NCBI GenBank assembly: GCA_004794785.1
Contig: SJOL01008988.1
Location: 443,237 to 507,236 of the forward strand
Origin: Opisthorchis felineus
Lineage: Eukaryota > Platyhelminthes > Trematoda > Opisthorchiida > Opisthorchiidae
Direction of reading: 5' to 3'
Length of the DNA stretch: 64,000 nt
Below the pieces are notes generated by a model. It saw only the letters and a program-made list of their open reading frames with translations, ran no database searches and was not told the DNA's origin. A program made the translations under genes and the position numbers. Below are positions 31,604 through 43,800 of this stretch, piece by piece. Position 1 is the first letter of the stretch, and each line of letters opens with the position of its first letter.

Positions 31604-31860
31604 TTAGGCTTTGGTGCGCCGAGCTTGTCGAGAGGCTCGGTCCAAATTGGTTTTTATATGCTCTCTTACTCGGACTCGAGCTTCGGAAGTGTCCAAATCG
31701 AGACCCAGACGAACGAGGCGCGGATTGTCAAGAATTGCTTTTGTCAGCATTTGTTCAATCGCAATACCAAGTACCGTTTGACGTTGATTCGACAAATGTA
31801 GTTCGGTGACCGCGCTCTTATCGTGGTTGACTGCCTCTATCAGTTTGACCAGATGAGGTC
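31604..31860 (-). CDS. TMOD: Tropomodulin terminal exon
   Basis: Acceptor CTTTTTTCAG on the minus strand. 84 residues plus stop TAA (31604-31606). [20 protein letters not shown] then [12 protein letters not shown] aligns with [27 protein letters not shown] of human TMOD. The basic end SRQARRTKA fits the variable tropomodulin tail. Confidence 0.92.
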
Positions 31861-34800
31861 CTGAAAAAAGAATGCGTAAACGAAAAAACGGCTATATAAG
31901 GTGTCTGTCACATTCAGAGGGAACTCTGAGCCCCTTAGGTATTCATTGCGTCATTTTGTGTAATCAAACACAAGCTAAGATACAAAATCCCAGCGGGATT
32001 AACCGTGACTAAAAAGCCAGCAGTTCGCCAAAAATGCACACAGAGTATCACTCAACAGTAAGCAAATGGATTTTTGGACTGATTTCTGATCGCATACGTT
32101 ACTTTAGCCCTTCACTGCGACCTTGTCAAGCTAGACACCGGGTACTTTTAAACATCAGTCCTGTGCTGGAAATGACCGTTTCAGCAAAGATTACCAAACA
32201 ATCTCCGCGCGTCTTTCCATTTCGGATGATACCAACAAAGCAGGCGACACATCTCAAAGTAAATGTATCGTCGAGCTCGGGTCAACGAAAAGAACTGAGC
32301 CAAGAAACCTGATTATGTCAGCTGCTGAACTAACTCAACGGGCCCCGTGTTCTTAAATGAATGAAATGTCGGGGATCATGAACGTTGGCTGTTCCAAATA
32401 TTGAGTACTCAGGTGGTCTTTCATGATACCTGGTGTCCTCGCTCAGAGACAGCCGTATTCCTTTCGAATAACGCTGATGACATCAAGAATTAGTGAGGGT
32501 GTGTCCCATAAAACGGGTCCTGTGTTTGTTAGAAAACAGACCGATTTCTTCTGTATGGTACACATTACCAGGTAAGAGACCTGGCGACCCAATAAATAGT
32601 GTTTTTTCTAGTAAGCTATTATGTTCGGGAGACACATCAATCGTTTTATTGCACAGCAACTGGTCGTAGGTGTCACAAGAGGATTTGAATGTTTTTCGAG
32701 CCAGTCGTCGACGGCTACGAACCCATCTGACTTCCGAACCTAGCCACCTCTTGTGCCAGGAATTTCAGTGTTTCTCAAGGGTTCTTAAGGGGAAGTCACA
32801 GGTAGGTCTCTGTATTGCAACCGTTTTTGCACGCCACCAAAGATGTAGGGTTGCATTCCATCACATACAGATCAGAACTGTAGTGACGTACAGCTAGTTT
32901 GCAGTGTGAGAATAAAAGATCCCCAGAGAATAATTTGAAAAGATGTCTCGCGCACACATATTTCGATCCCAGTTCAGCATTACTGCTGCGATAAATGACA
33001 GGGCGGAACTCGAAAGGTTCGATAGATCGTGTCACGTGAGAGGGTTCACCTTAATGAGTAAAATAGTCAGAGCAAACGGCTGAACACATGCGCGAATGCA
33101 ATCAACGATACGCAAACAAAAAAACAATCAAAAGTGGTTGGTAAAGCAAAGTACGTACAAAGAGCAATAGAAAAGTAACGCCATTTGTTTTCACGGTGAT
33201 GTGAGGGATTTTGGTAATATTCAATAGAAATTTAGTCTTGTGAAGCCAATCTACAGTGAAAAGCCCAGAATCACGGTGCATGTTTCATACTTGTTGGGAA
33301 TCATCAGCAGTGCGAGTCTCACGAAACTCAGAGAGTTGCGAACCCGCAACCTTCCGGCCAGCGGTTGGGCGCTCTGTTTTCAGCCTGATTGACACTGACC
33401 GTCTTAACTAATTGCGTCACGACCTATCGAAACATTGCGAGTTCTGGTCTGTCACTTAGTAGTTAATTGTGACATCGTACGGGTAACTACTGAGCTGCGA
33501 TTGAAATGTCCATGGGGAAGATATCCAAACTTGGATTCATTCTTGACTTTGCAATATCTTCCACGGACGAACCGCTTGTTTTCATTCCAATTACTTGTAA
33601 ATCAAAGACAAGGGAGTTTCTTTTCGGGTTTCATTTCCAGCCTATTCGTAGCAAATGGCTGAGATGCGACGGATGATGACCAGTGCCATGAATACGGTAG
33701 TTGGTTTCGACGATTGGCTGATACCCCAATAAACAGACCCTCAGAACCCAGGATAGAGGGCAATTTAAGCAGACGCGTGTACACTTACAAAGGTCAAATG
33801 AAGAAAAAAACAGGGACAAAACCTCGAAAGTTATTTTTAGCTTGTAATATACATGAGTACACAAAAATCGCTCTTTGATTCAACGGAAACAAGCCCTGAT
33901 GTGACTACTCGACAATAACTTGATGCCGAAGTACGACGTTGCACCAAGGCGCAGGCAATACAAACTAATTCGCCTGTTGTGGGCAAGAATATCAGCCATT
34001 AGGAAACCCATCGTTCCTCTGAGGGAGTCCAGGAAATTGTGAGACTCAGGTTGATGTCCCTTGGCTACCGGTTCAGCGGAGTGTCCGCAATTCTCATTGG
34101 AATCGTCAATGAAATCACGGGAAACCGAAGAGTATACCTAGAGGTGAGGCGTTTTGCTGTACAAGGAACGATTCCATTTATCAGTTGACCTTACTTCAGT
34201 AGAGCTCGCGAACCTACTGACAGGAAGGTTCGTGGTTCGAACCCAACCCTGGCTCCAGTCTGGCCTTGAACACCCTGGCACTATATCGGCCCTCGTGATT
34301 CCTTCCGATGGCATGGTGGCTAGGCGCCGAGAGGTTGTTGCAACTGAACGATTATTATTACTGTTTTATTTATACGACAATAGTGTCACGCGAGCCTTCA
34401 CCAGTACTATTGTGACGAATGGTCAAACAGCGTTCAAGTGCCGGTGTCTGCGCACTGCAGTCAGCTGGGATAACCAGGTTAGACAGAAGCATGTGTCAAA
34501 TACACACTGCAGGATCGAATGGCACTTGAACGCAAAAGGTGCACTGTCCGGGAGGACCCGAATGCAATTTGTCCTGAAATTCGAGTACAGCCGACTTGAG
34601 AGGGTACATTCATCCAGGAATTCGGCATAAATAGGCAACTCAATTTCCCGAGGTTAAAAGGCAGCAGAATGTGAGTGCATTTTCGGTGAATTGATCGTAA
34701 CTCAAATTTTTGCAAACATAGGATGGATCCTAGAAATTCCTCACCCAAAACAGTGTGAACACATCAGCTACTGACAGAATACATTTACTAGTTCACACAA

Positions 34801-37800
34801 GCAGCATACATGAGCCGGTTTGTTTGTCGCCAACCAACCAGGTGTTGCTGATTTTTGCTGGTCAGTACACACACCTGAACGACTTGGCATGCTTCAAACG
34901 GGGTGTATCGGCCAGTGCAAGGAGATACCGATTCCACGATTTAGGTGAGTATTAATTCAGAGCAGTAATCAAGAACCTCTGCAACGATACAACCTTTAAA
35001 AGTCAACCCACCCAAGATTTAGCAGACAAAGTGAGCTTGGAATGTGCGGCAGTGTTGCCGACGGGCATGACGACGGTATCAGGTTGCATGTCCATACACC
35101 TAACAGAAGCCGCTATCTGGATAGTTGAAATAGTTTCCGGAACTCTGCAAAACTGCTATAGATAAGTGTGCCTACATGATTTGTCATTGTGGCGAAAAAC
35201 GCCGACCACTTTCGTTTTGAAAAAGATTGATTGATACCACTTCCCCGTTAGTTTTACTGAGGAAGGACCAAAATTCACAATGTGCGCGCATTCAATCCCA
35301 CGCGGTTTGTAACTGCACTTCAGTCCGCATATCTGGACGGCGAATTGGCGAGAAACGCATGGAATCGCATTTCCGGCCACTGGTCTACTAGAGAGCATGT
35401 GCGTGTGGGCGATACAGATCATAAATCCTGGCCAGGCCACGTCTGAAATGAAGACATACCGTCTGACGTATGTTGCACAAAAATCAATAAGAAATGCAGT
35501 GTGGACCTGACAAGTAGCGTGTCGTGCGGAACCAGACAGATCACAACAGGTCGTTCGGCAGAAGCAATCTATGACACACAATTGTTATATACTGTCAGGT
35601 TGTGTAAACCTAGACAGGAGCAGTTCAGATTCCGGAGTTGGGTTCGAACCACGGACATTCCGGTCAGAAGGTTGACGCTTTAACCACTGAGCTATCTCGA
35701 GCTTTACGATAGAGGGAATATAAATTAGCTCCGGTGATATGGACGGCTGCGTGCTCGGCAAGGTGCAGATAGTGATCATATATCCTCATCTTCAGTTAAG
35801 CTACCCGATTGGCGCGAATGTGAATGTTTCCAATGGCGTAAGTCATCGTATTATGGATCAGCATGCACCGTCATCATTGAAGCAGTCCTGCTCAACCTTG
35901 ACTACACGACGTCTAGGATGATGGTCTGGACTATTGAATGCGCTGTTTGGTTGAGTTCATCCGGTTGGTTTTGACAAACGCGAGCGTATAGCCGGATAAT
36001 TTAAGGTAACATTTGATGGAACTATCGTCCAGATACGTAGTGATCTATCGTGATTTTAAAGAAGGTGTAGCGTAATCTGCCCCTGTTACTCTTGTATCAT
36101 GATTTATCTTAGATAAACTTTAATCTGTTTTTGTTTAGAAGTTGACACAACGGAGACGCCTTCATAAATGCTCGTTTGGATGTCTGGACTGGGTGTCACT
36201 GGTTGAACAAACTGTGGTGTCTACACAGGCAACGTTACGCATTAATCTTCGGTGTTTTCATGAGGTATCATATTCACACGTGATGAGTATAACAAAGTTT
36301 TGATGGCATTAACAAGGCTAGTCGTGTGTAGCAGTGGGTCATTTGGATTTTACACGTGACTCGGGTACCGGTATGTCAATTGATCTGTACTAATTTTCAT
36401 TCCACATATTTTCACTTATGTAAACACAACCGATACACAAAGTAATATGAGGTGTAACTGTTACTAATTGGGAATAACTTAAATTTTTATCAGATGTGTG
36501 TGAATGCAAGGGCCATTAGAAGTGCGATTCTCACCGGTGTGATCGTGGGGCCAGTTTTTTTCATTAGGTAGAGGACTACCTCGACAATGACTGATCCAGA
36601 ACACGACGACTAACCGGGGTGACACCATTGGAAAAAAATTCACATTCATGCTAATCTGGAGGATGAGGATGGATGACAATTGTCTGCACCTTGTCCAGCA
36701 CGGATACCACGTACCACCTAAGCTCCGTCTACGGGAGGAGGTTCATAAGCAAGTTCAAGAGATGTTGAAAAATGGAATAATTGAGGAGGCCAACAGTGCA
36801 TACAACTCCCCAGGTGTGCTTGTAAAGAAGGCAAATGGAAAGTATCGGTTCTGCGTGGATTTCCGGCGTTTGAATGAACTGACCGTAAATCGGGTTGTAT
36901 CTGTCCCTTCGGTTGCGGAGATTTTCGATTCCCTCCAGCATTCCCGATATTTCACGGTGTTTGACTTGCGTTCCGCATACTGGCAACTATCTATCAAGGC
37001 GGAGGACCGGGAGAAAATGCCGTTCACGGTTGGGGACACCCAATATCAATTTAGGACGCCGTTTGGTTTGTCGGGGGCACCATTCACATTCCGGCGCTTG
37101 ATGCTTCGTTTAACGAAGGGACTACAGAATGTTGCCGTGTACGGAGACGATATCGTTGTGTACAGAAATTCGGAACCAGAGCATGCAGCTCACTTGAAGG
37201 CCGTATTAAAGCGTATCCGGGAGGCTGGCCTGCGGGTAAATGAAGCCAAGACACAGCTCGCTCGTAGTTCGGTGACACTGCTGGGGCCTAAAGTGGGTCA
37301 CGGAGAGGTTGGACCGCTGCCAGAAAAACTGGCAAACATCCAGATCCCAATTCAAAGCGGTCCCCACGGTAATTTATCCGACGAGCAGCATATTGCAGCC
37401 GGTTTGTCAAGCATTTCCACGATTGCTGCTCCACTGTACGATTTGCTTGCGCAAAATCGGAAATTCGAATGGACAAGGGAAGCACATGAGGCTCTCGAAC
37501 GTGTCAAAGCGTGGATGCTGGATCAGCAACTGACCCTCAAACTGCCCAGCGTCGGAGAGATGTTTACTGTTGCAACGGACGCTAGCGACCGCGGTATCGG
37601 CGCAGTCTTAAAGCAGAGGAATGGAGTCATCGAATATATCAGTCGTGTCCTGACTAACGCTGAGCAGAAGTACTCAACTATTGAGAAAGAACGTTTAGCG
37701 ATCGCTGGGCCCTGAATAAGTGGAGGCCATACTTGCTGGGACAAAGATTTCATGTGGAGACTGATCACAAACCTCTGGAGTGGATCAGGACCCTCGCGGA

Positions 37801-40800
37801 TCCTCGCGGAAAGCTCGCGCGCTGAGCACTCCAGTTGCAAGAGTACGACTCCGCTGCGAAGGGCTTTCCTCCTTACATTTGGTTTGCTTAGGCAAGTCAT
37901 CCAGTTAAACTTTTCCACTACATAACGATCGACACTCGAGTAGTAGTCAATCGGATTGAGATGATATAGTTTGACCAGTCTGATTGCACAACCACATCTC
38001 TCTTGTTCTTTAGTCTCGCTGGCTTCCCTACTATCATTTGGGTAACTTTTGTGCTAGAAGAGGAAAACGTTGAACCGAATGCTTATGGTTTGTTTTGTGG
38101 CGAATATCAATCAATGGACAATGCTTGACAGTAATGTGATCGGCTGTCCTGTTCTTGTGGTTAAAATGATGTAGGCTTAGACTAGTTCACGAAAAACTGA
38201 CCTGTAAACAAGACTTGAGTAACTATCTTCTCAAAACTTATGCGCAAGAAATGTAACTCATTAGAGTTGTTGCAAATTCGAAGAATCAAGCGAGAGAGAA
38301 AAAGCTCGGTTCGCCCCAAGAATATCTCGGTTAATGGGGTCTTATTAGGGCCAATCGAGGTCCTTGTTTGTCCTCAAAAGAGGAACCAAGGATTCCACGA
38401 TTGGTTGCAGGGCGAATGATCGACTTTGCACGGTCACTGGTCGAAGGTACTCTAGTTTATATATATGACTTGATGACGAAACGGTTGTGTAGGGATGAGA
38501 TTCATTATTCATAGAAAAATAAGCGGTACGTGACGAGAAACCTTCCTCCCGGGTGCTGACAACTCGGCTGAAGGACTCCTGGAAAAGACATCCGGTTGGG
38601 AAGACTGAATCCTGTTACTGAGTACTCGACAGGCACAGTTCACGGCCGAACGGTGGTTAGCCTAAGACTGTTTGGGTCCGTGTGTTGAATATTCCCCAAA
38701 CATTGCGACCGGACAGAACGAAGCTATGCCTGAGTGTACACTCATCCAAGATAGCACCAGGGGGTGTTCGAACAGTGAGGGTTGCTTTTCTCAATAAAGC
38801 CCATTAAAGCAGGCATTCTACTGGTGACAGATTGGGGCAAAAGTGATTGGACTCGATTAGACGCTGAGAAATTTTCTATAAACGACTACCCGAAATCAAT
38901 GTGTACACAGAACGCGTAGGCTGATAATCGAGTATTAGTCACGTGATATGCTACCAGCCGCACAAAATGTCTGCCCGAAGCACAAATTTGTGCACTGCAC
39001 TTTTTTCAGGATTTTCGTTTCATGCTATCACTGGCACAAACGGATGTCTGTTTTTAGTTCAAGGCTAGCCATTCCGTCAAAGTTTGCATCCCGCGTGACT
39101 GACAGAAGCGCAAGCTGTTTGTGTGACTTACCGGCTCGTTATTTTCTAAGGGATAATTGGGCTGAAGACATTGAGCGTTGTCACGAGAGTGGCGCGCAAT
39201 AAACTGCGTCCACAGGAAGCAGGAACGCACAAAAGCGCATAAAAACGACGCGGGTGTGGGACGGTGTCAGCCTTACAACCACAAACGTTTAAAATGTGGC
39301 AGACTTGCCAAAAAGGAAAGTCACATCACTACGGTCTCATAAGACTTGATTTGGTACCGACAGATTATCACAGACCAGATTCAACTACCAACGAAAAGTA
39401 TTCTGTCCCTAAGACACAAATTGCCCTATAAAATACTACACTTGTGCACTGAATTGTACCGTACTCTGAAAACTACCTTTATATTCCCGAAACGGTTCGT
39501 GGGGTGGTGGGCTTGAGACCTGCGTTTCATCAGTATTTCGCATAAGCAATTAGCTCTATGTGCAGATGGAGTACGCGACTGGTCAACTGCACTGTTCCAA
39601 CTGCCGCAAGGCTAGGGGCATCACCTCTGCACCAGTCATAACGTCGTTAATGGCTTCAGTAATGCTGCGACACTTGACCTAAAGTTCATGAACAGCAGGC
39701 AGGATATCGACCGCTTAGGAGATATATCGATCACATCTTCACATTACGTCAAGTGCTCCAGTAGCGTCACGCGTCACTCCAACTGTGGCAGTTTTCCTTG
39801 AGTTCGAATACACGATCAACGGGGTTCAGAGACTATTCTTCCAATCGTTTAGTCCCATAATTTCGGTCGTGTTCGGATTTGCAACGAGACTCGCCCTTTC
39901 CATGTAATTTTACCAGACACCAAAATGAAGTACGCTCTCCTGAGTATCGAAATCACATATGTAGGGGGAGATTGGTGAACTTGGATTACGCGAAAGACCT
40001 GTTCTATTATTTGATGACTCGACGGTTGCATCTTCAGCAAACAGTCTTCCTTCCAGTGTACTCCTTGAAACTTTAGAATCAGGAGCTGGGATCTGTTGGT
40101 AGGCAGCTGTATAAACCGTGGCCGTACTATGACAATGCATCCACCATCGAAGCATGGGCAGTGTTTGTCAGTTCGCAGCATCTTGGACGTCAGAAAGAAT
40201 TTTCGCTGCGGTTGCAGAGGCACGTCTATAAAACGACCATGAGAGAAGACTTGATCTATGGCTGTGAAATTTGGTTGCATCAATCCGATGACCTCAAGCG
40301 TCTCCAAATATTTGATCACCGATGTCCTCCTAGCATAAGAGACGTCAAGTGGATGCAGAATGTCCGTAAAGCAATAGTTTGTAAGCAAGTACGACTCAGT
40401 GAATTGGAATCACTTGAATAGATGAAGCGATTGTCACGTTAAGATGGTTCGGGCAATTACCAAGCGTGACTGACCACGGTTTTCCACTACCACTCTGCAA
40501 AACGTCCAACTAACACACCAATTGTGTATCAGTTTGTAACGTGGATTTTAAGTGAATCCAGGTTCATCACATCACTATCGTTCGAACAGCCGTTCTCCTG
40601 TCCTGACACAACTATTCTGGTGAGTCCATACTAAATGGAAAAAGTACTGGACTCGAGTTTCGCTCCTATAAGAGCTCACCAGCAGTGCATATCCTTGGCC
40701 GTGCCGGAGTTTGAACCCTGGACATCTGACGTGAGAGGTGAGTGTGTAACCACTAGTCCAGCAGGACATGTTGGACACGTCTGAATCACTACGTCTTGTT

Positions 40801-43800
40801 CTTATCAAATAACACCGCAAATGTGGTTCAAATTCACCTGAAGCCTATGAAGTTCATCTTAGTTTAGTACAGCGCCAAAAACACAGTATTGAAACGCTCT
40901 TGTACGGTGCGACCAGCGGCGCGTATCTAATAGGGTGCCACTAACGTATCAAGAGCCGTCTTCACACGCAGTTCGAAGGCATACGTCACAATCATATGGT
41001 TTCAATGTGGTCTCGTCAACGAAGCACACTTATGAATACTATACGCGCTTAAAGGAAGAGCAAGTTGCAATACAAGCGGTCGTTCTACGAACTGGATAGC
41101 CACTTATAGAACAGTGTTAGAGACACTGATTGGTGGGCCATGGCAGAGCCACATGACATTTTTGGTGACAAAATTCGGTTCGCGCAGTCGCCCGGCTATT
41201 ACTTAGGCTGTTGGGACGGCCTTACCGTGTTTTGGGGACCCCCGATGGACCACACTGAACGGACCGGTCGAATTAATCAAGTCGATCAAACGGACAGCCA
41301 TGGCACTGGTCACGTGGTTCGGATTGTCAAGAGGCTTGCAATCCTTATGAACAGATGCTGTGTCGTACGTCCCACATAGTTCGCAGAATACTCGCGAGCG
41401 AAGCGAAAAAGTGAAATAAACAAGAAGTAGATGGGCACTTTATCAATCAAGTTAGTGTTGAACGTACGACAGCTACTGTGCGCCATAAGATGTTGTCTTG
41501 TGAGTGGTGTTCAGCCGACGTGTAACCATTTCAGAGGCCCTATCACTGATATAGGCAGTCGAAGGCATATAAACTTCTTTTCTGCAGAGTGCCTGTGTGG
41601 CCTTAAACAATTGCTCATCCGTCTCATATCCGGGTGGCCATTTTCCATCAAGCTTTATGAAATGAAGCGCAATTCTGCATCCAACGTGTTGTACTGTGAG
41701 CCCTATTAGCCAGGCACTTGATTCGGTTCCGTTTGTATTTCAGATCAACGAAACTGTGGTGGTTGATCTGTTCACTGTGCTTGGTAATTAGCCTGCAAGC
41801 GTTTCGTCCCAAGCCGAGGAGACACCGTCAGTGCGCAGTTGAGTGGGTACTTCCCCCTTACCCGTCTGAGTTTACATAGTTTTCGAAGAGTATTGGGTGT
41901 TCTCCCTTGTGATTGGCTAATTGTCATATACCTTTCTTGTAATCTTATTGGTCCGTTCGCGGTTTGCGCTTCGTTATGGTTAGTATATCTCGTAATCCAT
42001 TGGTTTGTAGGACAACTCCTTTGGGGGAGCTTAGGTCAGCCTTCAATTGGTCCGTTTCCAGTTTGTGCTGCGTTGTAGTCTCTCTTCCCTGAATTTAGCT
42101 GGCAGTTATGGCGATTTCTACTTTTGATAGTTTCCTTCCTTCGATTTAGTTGGTCCGTTCTGAGTTTGTTGAATCGGTTGCACTTCCCCGCTTGACGTAG
42201 TTTTTTCTTTCTAGTGTTGGCCGATTTGGTTACGCTTGAATGGTCATTTTGATACCTCCCTTTGTTGAGTCGTTCGTTATCTCTCTTGGATGTATCGGTA
42301 CGAGGCTAGTCTGGGAAAGTCGATTAGTCCCATGATCAACCACCAGTAAACGCACTCGAGCCACCAATATCTCGACACACTGACAACGAAACTGTAAACG
42401 CTTGAGCATTGGCCGGTATACTCGCCTCATCAGTGGTAAGATCCAGTTGGCACTTGCAAATCCCACCGAAAGGACAAAATATCGTTCCGAAGCCACCCAA
42501 AATTCCGAAAATATATTTAATTTGCCATCCGAGTGTGCAAAAACAAGTTGATGTACTACCGCTTAAAGTTACAGAGAAATCAAGTTAGAAGCAGAGTAAA
42601 TTTTTGACTAACTTGTACAAGTTCATAAGTTCACCGATATATTACGCAAGAGACTGGTAATGTTGAAGCCCGTCAGATGGACAGACAGTGTGCCAAGAAC
42701 AGAAGGCAGGCTAGAACACAACACATGTGTATAATATATACAGATATAGCACATTTCCAAGACTGTCGACCGGACACCTTGTAATGATGTTTGCAATGAA
42801 CAACAGGGATAAAACTGTTTCCAGCGTTTCACTGTCAACCAGCAGATGGATCAGTCACCCATAGATGAATGGTGATGTTCAAAATTTCCTTCCGAAAAGG
42901 AAGTTCGCAGCTTCTGCTGACGACCTTCAATAAGAGGCTTTACGGTGCTTCTCGGCTCGTCAGTACAAAGAAATCCGCCATGAAGTTCACTTAGGTCTGT
43001 TCCAGAGAAAGTCCCATAGTAACGCAAGCAGTTCGCTTGTAGCTAGCATATTAGGATAGAACTACTGAGAGTAGGTACGGGGGAGTACCAGTTATACACA
43101 TTTGCACTCATGGGGGATTTACAGAACAGCGCCATTCCAGAGGGGGATAATGGTCGTAAGGCCAAACCCAACAAACGGGAATTTGTGGAAAAAACGGATG
43201 GATTGGACAGTGTACGACACAACGGGAGGCAAGGGTACAGTCAGCACAGGGTAATGGAAGCAGCATCTGCTGAAGACACAATTCGTGTTTGCGCGCTCAA
43301 TTCCAACTGTCAGTACATTGAAGTCACGTGTCTGTGATAACTGGTCATCAGCTGGAATTCTTTTGTTCTGGTGATACCATCCAGGTGAGTGCTTGTTATA
43401 TGTGCTCAAGAGGTCCAAGGCAAGGAATCCAAACCACAAAGTCCGGCTCATTTTCGGACTGATCCAGGCTCGGTGAACTAGTGGTACCTCAATTCTTGCG
43501 TGTTGCACGTTTTGAACAGCTTTCTTTGCCAACAACGATACACAAGAATCCAGCAAATTGAGTCATTCCCCTACACAGTCTATGACAACGATTCCGGTTA
43601 TCCATGATCCACCTTAGGAGAAGAAAAACCATCCAGAGAAGTTAGACACAGATGTCGCCACAGGGAAAGCGATAGTTGGCTTCCATTTGAAGCGATCTCC
43701 CTGTGACGAGTTAGCACACTCTGTCGCAGCTGACGAGGAAAGCTGTCGCCGCCATTTCACAGGAGTAGCCCCTCTTCAGAGGGGTGGCTCTGGGCAGGTG

